Source: Halobaculum rubrum (GTDB lineage Archaea > Halobacteriota > Halobacteria > Halobacteriales > Haloferacaceae). From it: 64,000 nt of DNA. The notes under the pieces are model-generated. The model was not told the origin of the DNA. It searched no databases and worked only from the letters and a program-made list of their open reading frames with translations. The position numbers were made by a program, and so were the translations under genes. Of this stretch, positions 31,873-40,425 are shown piece by piece (positions within the stretch are counted from its first letter, which is position 1; the number at the start of each line of letters is the position of its first letter). The stretch spans positions 1 to 64,000 of the forward strand of contig NZ_CP082285.1 in assembly GCF_019880225.1 (NCBI RefSeq). Direction: 5' to 3'.

Positions 31873-34080
31873 TTACCCAAACTCGCCCAGCGACGGCTCC
31901 ACAACGCCCGACACCGCCCGCTGAATCCGCTCGCGATCCCACCCGAGCGGCGACACCACACTCTCGGCAGCCCGAATCGCCTCGCGCCGATACCACTCGA
32001 CATCATACCGCCCCAACGACTCAAACCCCAACCGTACCCGCCCCAACCCCGTCGCCTCATCATCCACCACCAGATACTCGACGCGCTGCCCGGGTTCGAG
32101 CGCACAGTCCTTCCACTTCGCACGCTTCAACGCCGCCACCGTCACCGTCTCGTAGCGATACTGCTCAGCGCGCTTCGACACGCGCTGTGTCACCAGTAAC
32201 TCGATCGGGTCCACCTCGCCCTCTTCCAACCGCCTGAGCCACCGCCGCAGCTCCCCGACGACGGCCTCCACGTCGTGGGTCCGGTCTAACGTTTGGATCA
32301 ACGCCGCCTGCAGCCGCACAATCCACGCCGGCGTGTCGTCCTGGCGGCACTCGATCCCCCGGGTCTTCACTGCCTCACCCACACCCTCGTCAGGCAACTC
32401 CACTCCACGTCGCCGGCCGAAATACCGCGTCAGCGCCCCACCATCACTACCGCGGCGCGGACAGAAGGCGACCCACTCGAAGGCGCCCTCGTACTCCAAT
32501 TCGATGCCCACCTCCGCACTCACTTCCCGAGCAATCACATCCAACTCCCGCCGCTCTCCATCCTTCACATCTGGCGCGGGCGTCACCCAGATCGAATCGA
32601 CGATCCCGTGGAGCACACGCCACCCGCCGGCCTCGAGCGCGGCCTTCGCATCGAGCAGAATCTCCCGGGCAAACGCGTTGATTGCTTCGTGGCACTCGAT
32701 GCGGCCGTACTTCGCGTTCGAGAAGCCCTGGTAGCCGAAACACGACACCAAAATCCACTTGATCGCCGCCGAACGCGATTCCAACGCCGCGATCTCTTCG
32801 GGATCGTCCGACTCACGAATTCGCTGTTTGATCGCATCCCGGCCGTCGATCAACGGACCAAGCACGGCGGGAAGGTACCCGTCGCGTTCACAGATCGAAT
32901 ATCCCACTTTTGGAACTCGTGGGGTATCACAGCAGCCACACCGCACCGTCTCGGGTGAGATGTTGTATTCACGGATGATGTTCGGATACAGCGAGGAGAA
33001 GTCGAGCTCGTGGACGTCCTCATGCACCCCCACTTCGGGCGCTAATGTCGTTCCGCCGCGGTCGGCGGTATCGAGTGTCGCCGCCGAGCGGAAGAACTCC
33101 GGGCGCCACGCCTGCCACGGCACCAACACGCCCCGCGAACGCGCCTCCCGGATCTGCATCGCGGTCAACACTCGCCCGATCGACGCCCAGCCGAGCTCCT
33201 CCAACGGCAGCCCAGCCCGCGCAACCAGATCGAGACAGCCCTCGAGGCCTGCCTCGTGCACAAAGAACGAGTTCGAGCGGTCGAGCAGCACTCTCCCCGG
33301 CACCGAATATCGCGCCGGCGAGTGACCGACGTTCCCGTAGCTCGTGTACGTCGAGGCCGACGCCAACTGTGTATAGCCCGGCTCTCGCCCAAGCTCGAAC
33401 GGCCGCAGGCCATACTCCGCCGCTGCCTCGAACAACAGTGGGACGACCTCCGCGGTATCGACGACCAGCACGTCCGGGTCGACGCTCGCGACGCACTCGC
33501 CCACGGCCTCAACCACCTCTCGCGGCGTCGCACCAACGCGCTCACCGTCAACGGTGAGCTTGGGCAGGGCCTCTACCCCGGACTCGTGGGTCGGGAACCC
33601 AAGCTCGAGCGTCCGAAGCTCCCGCACATCCGTATCGGGCGCCGGATCTGTCCCGGTTTCAAGCGTATACCGGAACTGCCGCGTGAGATCGACATTGTAG
33701 CAGGTGTACGCATCGGCGCCCCCGAACTGCTGGACGCGGCGCGCGACCGAGCGGACGTCGTCGATCTCGCGACACTCGATCTTGAGGACCGGCCGGGCGT
33801 CAGCGCGGAACGTCTGGCGCCACACGTCCACTGAGAGCGACTCGACGGCCGCCTGCCCCCTGAGGAACGAGCGCAACTCCTGAAGCGCCTCAGTGAGCGC
33901 TCCACGCGCCGGCAACTGTACTCGCGGCGTCTGGCCACCATGCTCACCGTACAACTCCGAAACAGGCGCTCCGACGTACATCGTGGGTCGGTAGTCGTCG
34001 ACGCGGGTGCGTTCGATACCGTCGGGCGTGAGGCGCCATTCGACGACCGTGGAGCCGTCGTAGTCGATCGCGAGTACCAT
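31873..34080 (-). CDS. polB: Family B DNA polymerase, divergent plasmid type
   Basis: A family B polymerase of 735 residues. Motif A DFSSLYPNIIREYNIS is intact near residue 360, and motif B (IKWILVSCFGYQGFSNAKYG) spans 440-459. Motif C reads HGIVDSIWV near 491, so the first Asp of the usual DTD is replaced and only the second remains. The exonuclease region lacks the DIE-type motif I, so proofreading is doubtful. A four-cysteine segment (CGCCDTP) follows motif A. A specialised repair or bypass polymerase is likely. An upstream motif is shared with the RecA-like gene at 38.5 kb. Confidence 0.9.
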   Translation of the reverse strand: MVLAIDYDGSTVVEWRLTPDGIERTRVDDYRPTMYVGAPVSELYGEHGGQTPRVQLPARGALTEALQELRSFLRGQAAVESLSVDVWRQTFRADARPVLKIECREIDDVRSVARRVQQFGGADAYTCYNVDLTRQFRYTLETGTDPAPDTDVRELRTLELGFPTHESGVEALPKLTVDGERVGATPREVVEAVGECVASVDPDVLVVDTAEVVPLLFEAAAEYGLRPFELGREPGYTQLASASTYTSYGNVGHSPARYSVPGRVLLDRSNSFFVHEAGLEGCLDLVARAGLPLEELGWASIGRVLTAMQIREARSRGVLVPWQAWRPEFFRSAATLDTADRGGTTLAPEVGVHEDVHELDFSSLYPNIIREYNISPETVRCGCCDTPRVPKVGYSICERDGYLPAVLGPLIDGRDAIKQRIRESDDPEEIAALESRSAAIKWILVSCFGYQGFSNAKYGRIECHEAINAFAREILLDAKAALEAGGWRVLHGIVDSIWVTPAPDVKDGERRELDVIAREVSAEVGIELEYEGAFEWVAFCPRRGSDGGALTRYFGRRRGVELPDEGVGEAVKTRGIECRQDDTPAWIVRLQAALIQTLDRTHDVEAVVGELRRWLRRLEEGEVDPIELLVTQRVSKRAEQYRYETVTVAALKRAKWKDCALEPGQRVEYLVVDDEATGLGRVRLGFESLGRYDVEWYRREAIRAAESVVSPLGWDRERIQRAVSGVVEPSLGEFG

Positions 34081-34374
34081 CGCTATCGCTCACGCTCGAC
34101 CGGCGTCTCGGCCGTCGTAGCGGTCTTACCGAGCCAGCCGCCCCGTGGTTCGGATCTCGGCGACGATTCACGCCATGGTCCCGTAGCGGTGATCACAGAC
34201 AGTGAAAGACTGCAAGAGGGGATATGCCTCAGCCATCTAGAGTGAAAGTAGTCCACAGGTCTCGACCGGTCCAAGTTTCGGCTATTGTGGGGATAGTAGG
34301 CCGTTCCACAGCACTTCCGTACGAACTTCCAAGTACGTATCTCGGAGTCGCTGACAGGTGAAAGTAGATCCCGC
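34081..34374. other. Promoter region of the polymerase gene
   Basis: No gene is seen in these 294 bases. They contain AGTGAAAG-type words at 34201, 34241 and 34356 (GGTGAAAGT), and a CTCAGCCAT word at 34228-34236. The pair CTCAGCCAT and AGTGAAAGT also occurs before the RecA-like gene (38540-38571), suggesting common control. Confidence 0.45.
34228..34249 (-). promoter_or_regulatory. Two-part motif shared with 38.5 kb gene
   Basis: CTCAGCCAT at 34228-34236 is followed by AGTGAAAGT at 34241-34249 (plus-strand writing; the gene controlled lies on the minus strand). The same two words occur at 38540-38548 and 38563-38571, with spacing greater by exactly 10 bp, about one helical turn. A shared activator or repressor site is inferred. 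Confidence 0.45.
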
Positions 34375-34716
34375 TCACGAAGAAATGTAGCCGACCGTTT
34401 GCGTTTCCACGTCCGCAATGCGTTCGTCGACAAGCGAGGTCAGATGATATTCAACGTCTGCAGAGCTGTTGAGCGTCGCCAGCGACCACGGGAGGACGTG
34501 ACTTCGGTTTCCAAGCGGTTCGCCCGCGTAGTCGTCATCGTGGAGCGTGAGCGATTCCTCGTGATAGGTTTTGGAGGAAATCAAGACTGTGATGAGCTGG
34601 ACGCCGTGGGTAGCAAACTGCGGAGTCCCCAAGATGAGCATTGGGCGGCCCTTCTCGGAGAGTGGGTCAGTCCCCCAGATGATGTCGCCGCGTTCGAGGT
34701 CATCGAACGCGGTCAC
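34375..34716 (-). CDS. MazF/PemK-like toxin
   Basis: The start of this 113-residue protein, FDDLERGDIIWGTDPLSEKG, then RPMLILGTPQ and ITVLISSKT, follows the MazF/PemK/Kid pattern: RGDI, a strand with RP.LI, and an interface strand. These proteins are sequence-specific endoribonucleases. The ATG overlaps the stop of the winged-helix gene before it (ATGA), as in toxin-antitoxin pairs. The antitoxin is not of the MazE fold but of the wHTH type. Activity is inferred. Confidence 0.75.
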   Translation of the reverse strand: MTAFDDLERGDIIWGTDPLSEKGRPMLILGTPQFATHGVQLITVLISSKTYHEESLTLHDDDYAGEPLGNRSHVLPWSLATLNSSADVEYHLTSLVDERIADVETQTVGYISS

Positions 34717-35072
34717 TGCACCCGCTCCATCTCATCAGTCTGGAGGTCCTCAAGTTGCTCCTCGCCATACTGCTCGGCTGCAGTCTCGTGGTGCTGGTGC
34801 AACCGATAGGCGGCTTGGAGTCGCTCTTTATCGTCCGTTATCGCCCAGTACGGACGCTTGTGTCGGACGAGCCCTCGTTCTTTGAGTCGTGAGAGAATCG
34901 CACTGACGGCGTCGGTATCCAGTTCGAGTTCCGCTGCGATCGTCGCCGCCTTCCACGCCCGGTCGTCGTGTTCGTCGAGAAACAGCACGATGCGCTCGGT
35001 GTCAGTCCGCTCCTCGAACTCGTCGGGGTCGGCGTTCTCGAACTCGTCGATATCGATCGTGCCGCTCGACAT
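34713..35072 (-). CDS. Winged-helix antitoxin/regulator
   Basis: The protein has 119 residues from the ATG at 35072 (the frame runs back to 35099). An acidic N-terminus precedes a clear winged helix: RIVLFLDEHDDRAWKAATIA, DTDAVSAILSRLKERGLV, and wing RHKRPYWAIT. The acidic C-terminal tail (QYGEEQLEDLQTDEMERVQ) could cover the toxin. It is coupled to the MazF-like gene by a 4-bp overlap; an autoregulating antitoxin is likely. Confidence 0.72.
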   Translation of the reverse strand: MSSGTIDIDEFENADPDEFEERTDTERIVLFLDEHDDRAWKAATIAAELELDTDAVSAILSRLKERGLVRHKRPYWAITDDKERLQAAYRLHQHHETAAEQYGEEQLEDLQTDEMERVQ

Positions 35073-35196
35073 GTGCGAGTGTTGGTGCTGTTTGAACATA
35101 GCTGTTTGGACTGTTGGATAGCTGGCTCTGGTGCATCTATGAACTTCAACAGCGTCGAGTATCCGGATTTTGAAGCGCCGTAGATACTATTGGTCA

Positions 35197-35212
35197 GCTC
35201 TGTTGAAACCCT
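35197..35212 (+). repeat. Left terminal inverted repeat
   Basis: GCTCTGTTGAAACCCT, exactly the reverse complement of 37459-37474. With the adjoining bases 23 of 28 positions agree. A related word, GCTGTGTTGAAACC, lies at 63557-63570. Confidence 0.75.
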
Positions 35213-35406
35213 CGGTTGCTGACAGATCGTTGAGCCCCTGCTGCATACAACGCGCATATCTTGTAGAGAGTGTCTCTCGTTCGAAACGCGACCACGGGAA
35301 ACCATCACGTGTTCCGACTCAAAGTGGTGGAAGCCTCCGATCCGTCGTGCTCAGTTGAGGTATGATAATGCTAACTTATGTACTTATATAACATATATTA
35401 TTAATA

Positions 35407-37344
35407 ATGAGTGAAAAAAGTCGTACGGATGTTGAAGGGTCGGATACTACCGATAGTACTCCGCTGGCGACACGGCGAGCGGTCCTCGCAGCGGGTGGGG
35501 CTGTCGCACTCGGTGGATTAGCAGGGTGTTCGGCGCTCGATGGGCTGTTAGAAAGTGCCAGCGAACAGGTCGTCGGAACGACGGTGTCTGCACCGGCGGC
35601 GTTGTACGCGGGTCGGCCGCCATCGACCGGATCGGCGGGGAGCGCCAGCGAGCAGGAGCGCAGCGCTCAGCCGCGGTTCTACCGCAACGGCCCGGCCGAT
35701 GTCAGCCACATTCCGGCAACAGTCAGTCTCGACTCCCAGAATATCGAACTCGAAGGCTGGTCCACCAGCGCGGTAACGAAGGCCCCGGACTCCGACGGCG
35801 ACTACACGCCCATAATCAAAGGGGCTCAGGCCCAGGACTACAACTCCTCGCGCTCCAACAAATACGAGTGGTGGGCCGGGCCCGACGAGGATGACGATGA
35901 CGAGGATGGAGACACCCTCGACGCGATTCACGACGTCGAACTGGGGTTGCTCAGCCACGTCACCAGCGCCCAGGCCGCCGTAGCCCGAGAAGACCAGAAC
36001 GCCGCCAGCACAGCCTTCGACGCGTTCATCGACACCACCGAAGACGCCCTCCGACCGGCACTCGACAAGTGTGGGACCGGCGTCTGTGAGACCGTCCGTG
36101 AAAATTCGGATGGTCGAGTACAAGGGATTCGGATCGCCCGGGGGGCCGTCGAGGAGGAGGACTGGGCCGCCGCACGGCGGGAACTCGAAGGCGTCGAGGA
36201 GATCGTCCTCAGCGATATCGAACGCCTCGACGACGAACTCGTAGCGCGCGACCCGGGCCGGCCGCGATTCATCGATATCATCGAGTATCTGCGGGACGCA
36301 CCGACCATCGGCGAGTCGTTCTCAGTGTGTCTGCCCGACGCCAGTCTTCCGGGCGACCGTGGCTCGCTGGCCGAGGTTCTCACACTGGACCACGTGCTGG
36401 CGTACTTCGCGTCCTCGTACGAACCAGACGGGCGACGGACACCGTTCAACAACCTATATGACCCGGTGTGCTGCTTCGATTACACCGACGACAACTATAT
36501 CGACCTCGACGGCCCCATCTCGCTCCACGAGGACGTCGCCCGCCAGAACATCCTCTCGGCGAAGCTGGACACCTACACTACCGAGAACCGGGCCATCGTC
36601 GGCGACGGTACTGATGGTGGCACCGTCGTTAGTGCCGCGGCGGCGTCGGCCGACACCGACGGGAAACGAGTCTTCCTCGCGTCCGGAGATGTCACGGGCG
36701 AGCTTATCCTGGGCGAAGACAGGGATATGGTGATGCCGGGCGATAATGTGTCGGTGGGTGACTCCGGTGGCGATGGTTCGGTCAGTCCATCGCTGGTCTG
36801 TCCCGTGACCGTGACGCCGGAGGACTGTCCGTGTCCGTTACCTGGGCTGTTCTACCTCAAGCGGGTCCGCAACGACGACCAGATCGTCTTCGCCGGCGGC
36901 TGGGTGCTCGACGAGGGTGCGCTCTTCGAGGATTCGGTGACCCTCCTGTTCGCGGAGGGGCCGACCGAGGTCGCGAGCGTGACCCCGGAGGACATCGAGA
37001 GCGACGACTACGATGACCGCATCGTCGAGCAGTTCTCCCGCGACCGGAGTCGATTCGGCTCGGCTTTGGTCAGTGGGGCCCCCGAATCTGTCGCCGACTC
37101 TGGGATGATGCCAGGCCCTCTAGGGGGTATCCTCGAGGGAGACAACGACGAGCAGATGGCTGACGGCGGTGGCGGGGGAGTAGACATCCTCGGGATGGAG
37201 GCGGAAAAGCTGGCTGTATCAGCACTGGACGCCCCGCTCGTTCATCTCGCTGGTGCCGGAGAGCTATCGAAGGGCGATAAGGTCGCAACGGGCAGGATCG
37301 AAACCGGAGTGATAAACTCTGGCGAGGAAGTCGACATCCTGTAA
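35407..37344 (+). CDS. Tat-exported lipoprotein, element cargo
   Basis: A secreted or membrane-anchored protein of 645 residues. The N-terminus has a twin-arginine signal (TRRAVLAAGGAVALGGLAGC) with a lipobox LAGC around residues 34-37, so it is exported folded by the Tat path and lipid-anchored at Cys. The mature part is acidic with an Asp-rich segment (DEDDDDEDGD), a helical domain near 170-320 and a Cys-rich stretch (CPVTVTPEDCPCPLPG near 465). No enzyme motif is recognised. A clean AT-rich promoter region (35360-35406) precedes the ATG. It is the sole cargo of the bounded element; an adhesin or surface-exclusion role would be guesswork. Confidence 0.82.
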   Translation: MSEKSRTDVEGSDTTDSTPLATRRAVLAAGGAVALGGLAGCSALDGLLESASEQVVGTTVSAPAALYAGRPPSTGSAGSASEQERSAQPRFYRNGPADVSHIPATVSLDSQNIELEGWSTSAVTKAPDSDGDYTPIIKGAQAQDYNSSRSNKYEWWAGPDEDDDDEDGDTLDAIHDVELGLLSHVTSAQAAVAREDQNAASTAFDAFIDTTEDALRPALDKCGTGVCETVRENSDGRVQGIRIARGAVEEEDWAAARRELEGVEEIVLSDIERLDDELVARDPGRPRFIDIIEYLRDAPTIGESFSVCLPDASLPGDRGSLAEVLTLDHVLAYFASSYEPDGRRTPFNNLYDPVCCFDYTDDNYIDLDGPISLHEDVARQNILSAKLDTYTTENRAIVGDGTDGGTVVSAAAASADTDGKRVFLASGDVTGELILGEDRDMVMPGDNVSVGDSGGDGSVSPSLVCPVTVTPEDCPCPLPGLFYLKRVRNDDQIVFAGGWVLDEGALFEDSVTLLFAEGPTEVASVTPEDIESDDYDDRIVEQFSRDRSRFGSALVSGAPESVADSGMMPGPLGGILEGDNDEQMADGGGGGVDILGMEAEKLAVSALDAPLVHLAGAGELSKGDKVATGRIETGVINSGEEVDIL

Positions 37345-37458
37345 ATGGGTGCCGAAAAATAAGCGTCGCGTTCGAATAGCACGCTGGGAATCAGTTGTAT
37401 ATCGATACTCTGCTGTATAGACGCTTTGTATCTCGCACGGCACTGTTGTCAGCGGTGA

Positions 37459-37474
37459 AGGGTTTCAACAGAGC
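37459..37474 (-). repeat. Right terminal inverted repeat
   Basis: AGGGTTTCAACAGAGC, the perfect inverse of the left terminal repeat, immediately followed by the target duplication CTATTGGTC. Confidence 0.75.
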
Positions 37475-37765
37475 CTATTGGTCGCACTCAACCGCGTCTT
37501 CAAGACGCGCCTCCAATTCCGCAACGCGCTCCTCGAGCTCGTCGATGCGGTCCTCCTGTTCGAGGTCGATGCTCACCAGCACCGGCGCAAGGCGGTCGGG
37601 GTGATTCAGGTGACTCGCAGCGTCGGCGTGCTCGCGAGCGTAGGTGAACAGGCGGTCGAGCAGCGGCTGATGGCGCCGGCGCAGCGCTCGCCGGAAGTCA
37701 CTCCACTCCTCTTCCATCCGCCCGAGTACATCACGGAACGTCGGGTTCGTGCGCCCCACGCTCAC
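37475..37765 (-). CDS. Small coiled-coil protein
   Basis: This 96-residue protein starts with a GTG overlapping the stop of the RecA-like gene (GTGA). It has a basic helical part (RRALRRRHQPLLDRLFTYAR) and a C-terminal leucine-zipper-like coil (IDELEERVAELEARLEDAVE). It is co-transcribed with the RecA-like protein and may be its dimerising partner. The transposon-like element inserted exactly at its stop codon and left the reading frame intact. Confidence 0.75.
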   Translation of the reverse strand: MSVGRTNPTFRDVLGRMEEEWSDFRRALRRRHQPLLDRLFTYAREHADAASHLNHPDRLAPVLVSIDLEQEDRIDELEERVAELEARLEDAVECDQ

Positions 37766-38508
37766 CACCCCTCGGGGGTGACCGGCGACGTCGTCGACGA
37801 TGCGCTCGGCGACTCCCCAGCGGTGTCGACCGGCGCGTCGACGGCGCGAGCGCGGTGCTGGAGGATCTCCCGCCAGAACGCGAGCGTCGTCTGGAGCCAC
37901 CCGTCGCCCGTATGGTAGACGAGCGTCTCCGAATCGGACTCGGCGTCGTCGCTGGTGAACCGCGGCCCGAACGACGTTGCCTGGCAGGTGAGTGTCTCTC
38001 CAGCGGCGGCCTCGATCGGCGCCGACAGTTCGTCGTCGCGAGCGCGAGTGATCACGACCGGCAGGTTGCGGTCACGGGCGAGCCCAGCAAGCGTCGCGAG
38101 CCGCTGGACGAGCAACTCCTGGGCCTGTTCACGTGGGATGTCGTCCTCACGGTAGAGCAGATCCATTGCGGGGACAACTACGAGTGCCGGGTCAGTGCGT
38201 TCGAGCGCGGCGTTCGAAACCACCCGCGGCAGCCGATCGAGCAGCGAGGCGTGCTGATACGCTGTGAACCCACGAGCGACCGTGATCCGTTCCAAGTACT
38301 GCGGGTGTGGCGCAAGCGTCGCGAGCGTCGACGTCTGGACGTGCCCGCCGGCATCGACCCAGAAGGCGTGATCACCTGCCGAGAGGAGCTGGTCGAGGAC
38401 GAGCGCGCACAACGGCTCGGCGCCGAGGTCGGCGTCGATCTCCAGGAGCGTCACACCCGCTTCGAGCGTGGGCAGTTCGACACCATCGTGCGGCTGGTCG
38501 CGATGCAT
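37762..38508 (-). CDS. RecA/RadA-like protein without evident P-loop
   Basis: The 248-residue protein has a RecA-fold look: VTLLEIDADLGAEPLCALVL at the strand and helix where Walker A should be, VVVPAMDLLYRED as a Walker B-like strand near 115, and LPVVITRARDD. The GxxxxGKT loop is absent. The ATG at 38508 is chosen over the longer frame to 38730. It resembles degenerate RecA paralogues found beside specialised polymerases (ImuA or SulA-like in bacteria; RadA-like in archaea). A family B polymerase lies 4 kb on with a shared upstream motif, so a joint role in DNA repair is inferred. Confidence 0.7.
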   Translation of the reverse strand: MHRDQPHDGVELPTLEAGVTLLEIDADLGAEPLCALVLDQLLSAGDHAFWVDAGGHVQTSTLATLAPHPQYLERITVARGFTAYQHASLLDRLPRVVSNAALERTDPALVVVPAMDLLYREDDIPREQAQELLVQRLATLAGLARDRNLPVVITRARDDELSAPIEAAAGETLTCQATSFGPRFTSDDAESDSETLVYHTGDGWLQTTLAFWREILQHRARAVDAPVDTAGESPSASSTTSPVTPEGW

Positions 38509-38539
38509 ACCAGATCGGACGGAGAGCACGCATAAGGGG

Positions 38540-38571
38540 CTCAGCCATGCGTGTGGAGTGGAAGTGAAAGT
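38540..38571 (-). promoter_or_regulatory. Two-part motif before RecA-like gene
   Basis: CTCAGCCAT (38540-38548) and AGTGAAAGT (38563-38571) lie 30-60 bp before the start at 38508. The same pair is found before the family B polymerase gene at 34228-34249. Confidence 0.45.
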
Positions 38572-39033
38572 GAACAGCCCAGTGAGCGCAACCGTGTGAC
38601 TTTCAGCCTGCTCGCGGCCGGTTACGACAGTTTCGTCTCTGCGGGCGTTTATCTCAGATGGAGTGTGTATGACCCGGAAGTGAACCCCGTCTTGGTGGCC
38701 ATATTGTAGCGGTCGCGAGAAGCGGACCAACTGCAGTTAGAGACGGGGTCAGTCCAGTGGCAAACTAGAGAAGCGCAGTCGGCCAGCTCATTCCGCTCAA
38801 CTCCCTCCCCCCTACCATACCCTCGTCTCCTGAAACGCGCGTGTACCTGATACTGGCCCACTGTCATTCTGGCCTTGCACTGCCCACTGTGTGGCCCTCC
38901 TCCCTCCGGCGGCGCCGCGGCGAGACCTCGAGGCACGTCGACGAGTAGAGAGTTGGTACGCAACTTGAGCTCGAGAAGTTGGACCGACGACAGTATCCCT
39001 CTACTGTAGACATCATGAAAATCCGCAGATATG
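38572..39033. other. Gene-free stretch
   Basis: About 460 bases with no supported gene. A minus-strand open frame (38649-39044) reads through most of it but has the composition of an unselected frame. No repeat or RNA structure was noticed. Confidence 0.4.
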
Positions 39034-39225
39034 TCAGAAATCAATCGATACAGCTGAGAGAGAATTATGCATGTTGGTCGTTGGCTCCAACACGGACGAG
39101 GCGATGATGGCGCTGAACGCCAGCACCGCGGTCACGACGAGCAGGAGGCCCGTCCCCATCACGATCGGGTTGGCTTGGATCCTGCGGGCGATACTGTTCT
39201 CGAACGTCGGTGTGCGTATGTGCAT
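39034..39225 (-). CDS. Small single-span membrane protein
   Basis: This 63-residue protein has one clear membrane helix (IVMGTGLLLVVTAVLAFSAI) preceded by a basic segment (SIARRIQANP), giving a cytoplasmic N-terminus. The C-terminal tail is short. No homologue is recognised, and the plus strand also has an open frame here, so it is listed with caution. Confidence 0.5.
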   Translation of the reverse strand: MHIRTPTFENSIARRIQANPIVMGTGLLLVVTAVLAFSAIIASSVLEPTTNMHNSLSAVSIDF

Positions 39226-39344
39226 GGTGTTGCTGCTGCTGGTCGCGGAGCTATCGCTTCGCCTGCGGGCTGCGCAGGGGTGGCTATCGTGTCCTCGACC
39301 GTGGTACCGAGGTCCCGCTCTTAAGGGTAGCGCCGTTTGGGCCG

Positions 39345-40037
39345 CTACAGGTGCTTGTACTCGACGAAGACTTGGTCGCGATCCGCCTCACTGATCGGGA
39401 ACTCCTCACTGGACAGCTGCTCCGCGACCGCCTCGTGGGCCCGCTCGAAGTTGCACCCGGCCACCGGGATGTACGCATCGTCGGCTACCTCGTCGGGGCC
39501 ACTCGCCGCTGCCATCGCACTCACGTACGCGATGACCGGTTCCCCGGCCGTGATCGTCACCTCGGAGGTCTCCGGGTACTGCTCGCGGAACGGAGCCAGC
39601 GACACGAACTTGTCCAGACACTCCACCGAGCAGAACGACACCTCCCCGTAGTCCGCGTCCATCCCACCGACCCGCGCTCCTAACAGCAGGTCGAGGTTCC
39701 CCTTCTGTGGCGCTTCCCCACACCCCGGCGCGGCACACTCTCCGTCGATCGCGAGTTCGAACCCCTCCGAACCCCCCTCAGTAGTTGTGTCTGAAACGGG
39801 CACGACTCGCTCGGTACTCCGCTGACTGTGTGACGTCTTCGAAGTCATCTCGCCCGTCGACTGAGGACAAATGGCCGGGCTGGTTCCCCGTCGTAATCTC
39901 CCCCCGCTTGCCCCGGTGTTCTGACTCGTCTTCGACTGGGTGTGGTGGCTGTCGTCGATTGGTGTCTTGGGCTTCTTCCTATCAGGTTTCCCGAGTTGTT
40001 TGTCGATATCTGCACTACGGTTCTGATTCGTTGGCAT
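39345..40037 (-). CDS. Zinc-binding hypothetical protein
   Basis: The C-terminal 130 residues look well conserved: GECAAPGCGEAPQKGNLDLL followed by VSFCSVECLDKFVSLAPFRE, a four-cysteine (CxxxxC...CxxxC) zinc site like small TRASH-type fingers, then an acidic helical end. The N-terminal 100 residues are a charged low-complexity tail. The start at 40037 is chosen because GGAG lies just upstream; the ATG at 39848 is an alternative that would leave only the zinc domain. The role is unknown. Confidence 0.6.
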   Translation of the reverse strand: MPTNQNRSADIDKQLGKPDRKKPKTPIDDSHHTQSKTSQNTGASGGRLRRGTSPAICPQSTGEMTSKTSHSQRSTERVVPVSDTTTEGGSEGFELAIDGECAAPGCGEAPQKGNLDLLLGARVGGMDADYGEVSFCSVECLDKFVSLAPFREQYPETSEVTITAGEPVIAYVSAMAAASGPDEVADDAYIPVAGCNFERAHEAVAEQLSSEEFPISEADRDQVFVEYKHL

Positions 40038-40425
40038 GGTCTCCTGCAAGCAACGGCGGGTCCAACGAGTGCGGTGGCGGTCGCGGAGCTGGTGCGGCGC
40101 CGTCGCGGTCGCGGTTCGAAGCCGGGAGAGGTGCGGTCGATCCCGCCCCGCCGACGCAAGCACAGAAGGCGAACATCGTGAGCCGAGGCGCGCAGCGAGG
40201 CGCGGCGGGTCGACCGTGCCGACTCCCGGCTCAGGCTGGGGCACCACGATCGAGTCGGCGGTCGCTGTCGCGGTCGAGTTCCTGTATCAAGTATGTGGTA
40301 GGTTGGTGTTCGATGTGGGTACTGTCCCACCGACTCGATCTGCGTCTGTCCCTATGGGGCTCCCACTGGTCTGCCCCCCACTGGTCACTCGTCTCACCGA
40401 GAGTCTCCCCATGGGCCTCCCAGGG
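40038..40425. other. Gene-free stretch
   Basis: Open frames on both strands here are rich in Arg, Pro and Ser and show no protein character. No repeat was noticed. Confidence 0.35.

Larger units (their letters stand above)
35187..37483. mobile_element. Transposon-like element carrying a lipoprotein gene
   Basis: A 9-bp direct repeat, CTATTGGTC, lies at 35187-35195 and 37475-37483. Just inside are perfect 16-bp terminal inverted repeats (35197-35212 and 37459-37474), each followed after five unlike bases by GCTGACA in the matching orientation. The only gene inside is the Tat lipoprotein at 35407. No transposase is present, so this is a non-autonomous element of about 2.3 kb with cargo, moved in trans. 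The right copy of the target repeat contains the TAG stop of the neighbouring coiled-coil gene. Confidence 0.75.

Noticed and set aside
34081-34374. Antisense frame in front of the polymerase gene
   Set aside because: No coding character; better explained as a promoter region with repeated AGTGAAAG words.
35407-37344. Transposase inside the bounded element
   Set aside because: The only gene has a Tat signal and lipobox and no DDE or HUH motif, so the element is called non-autonomous.
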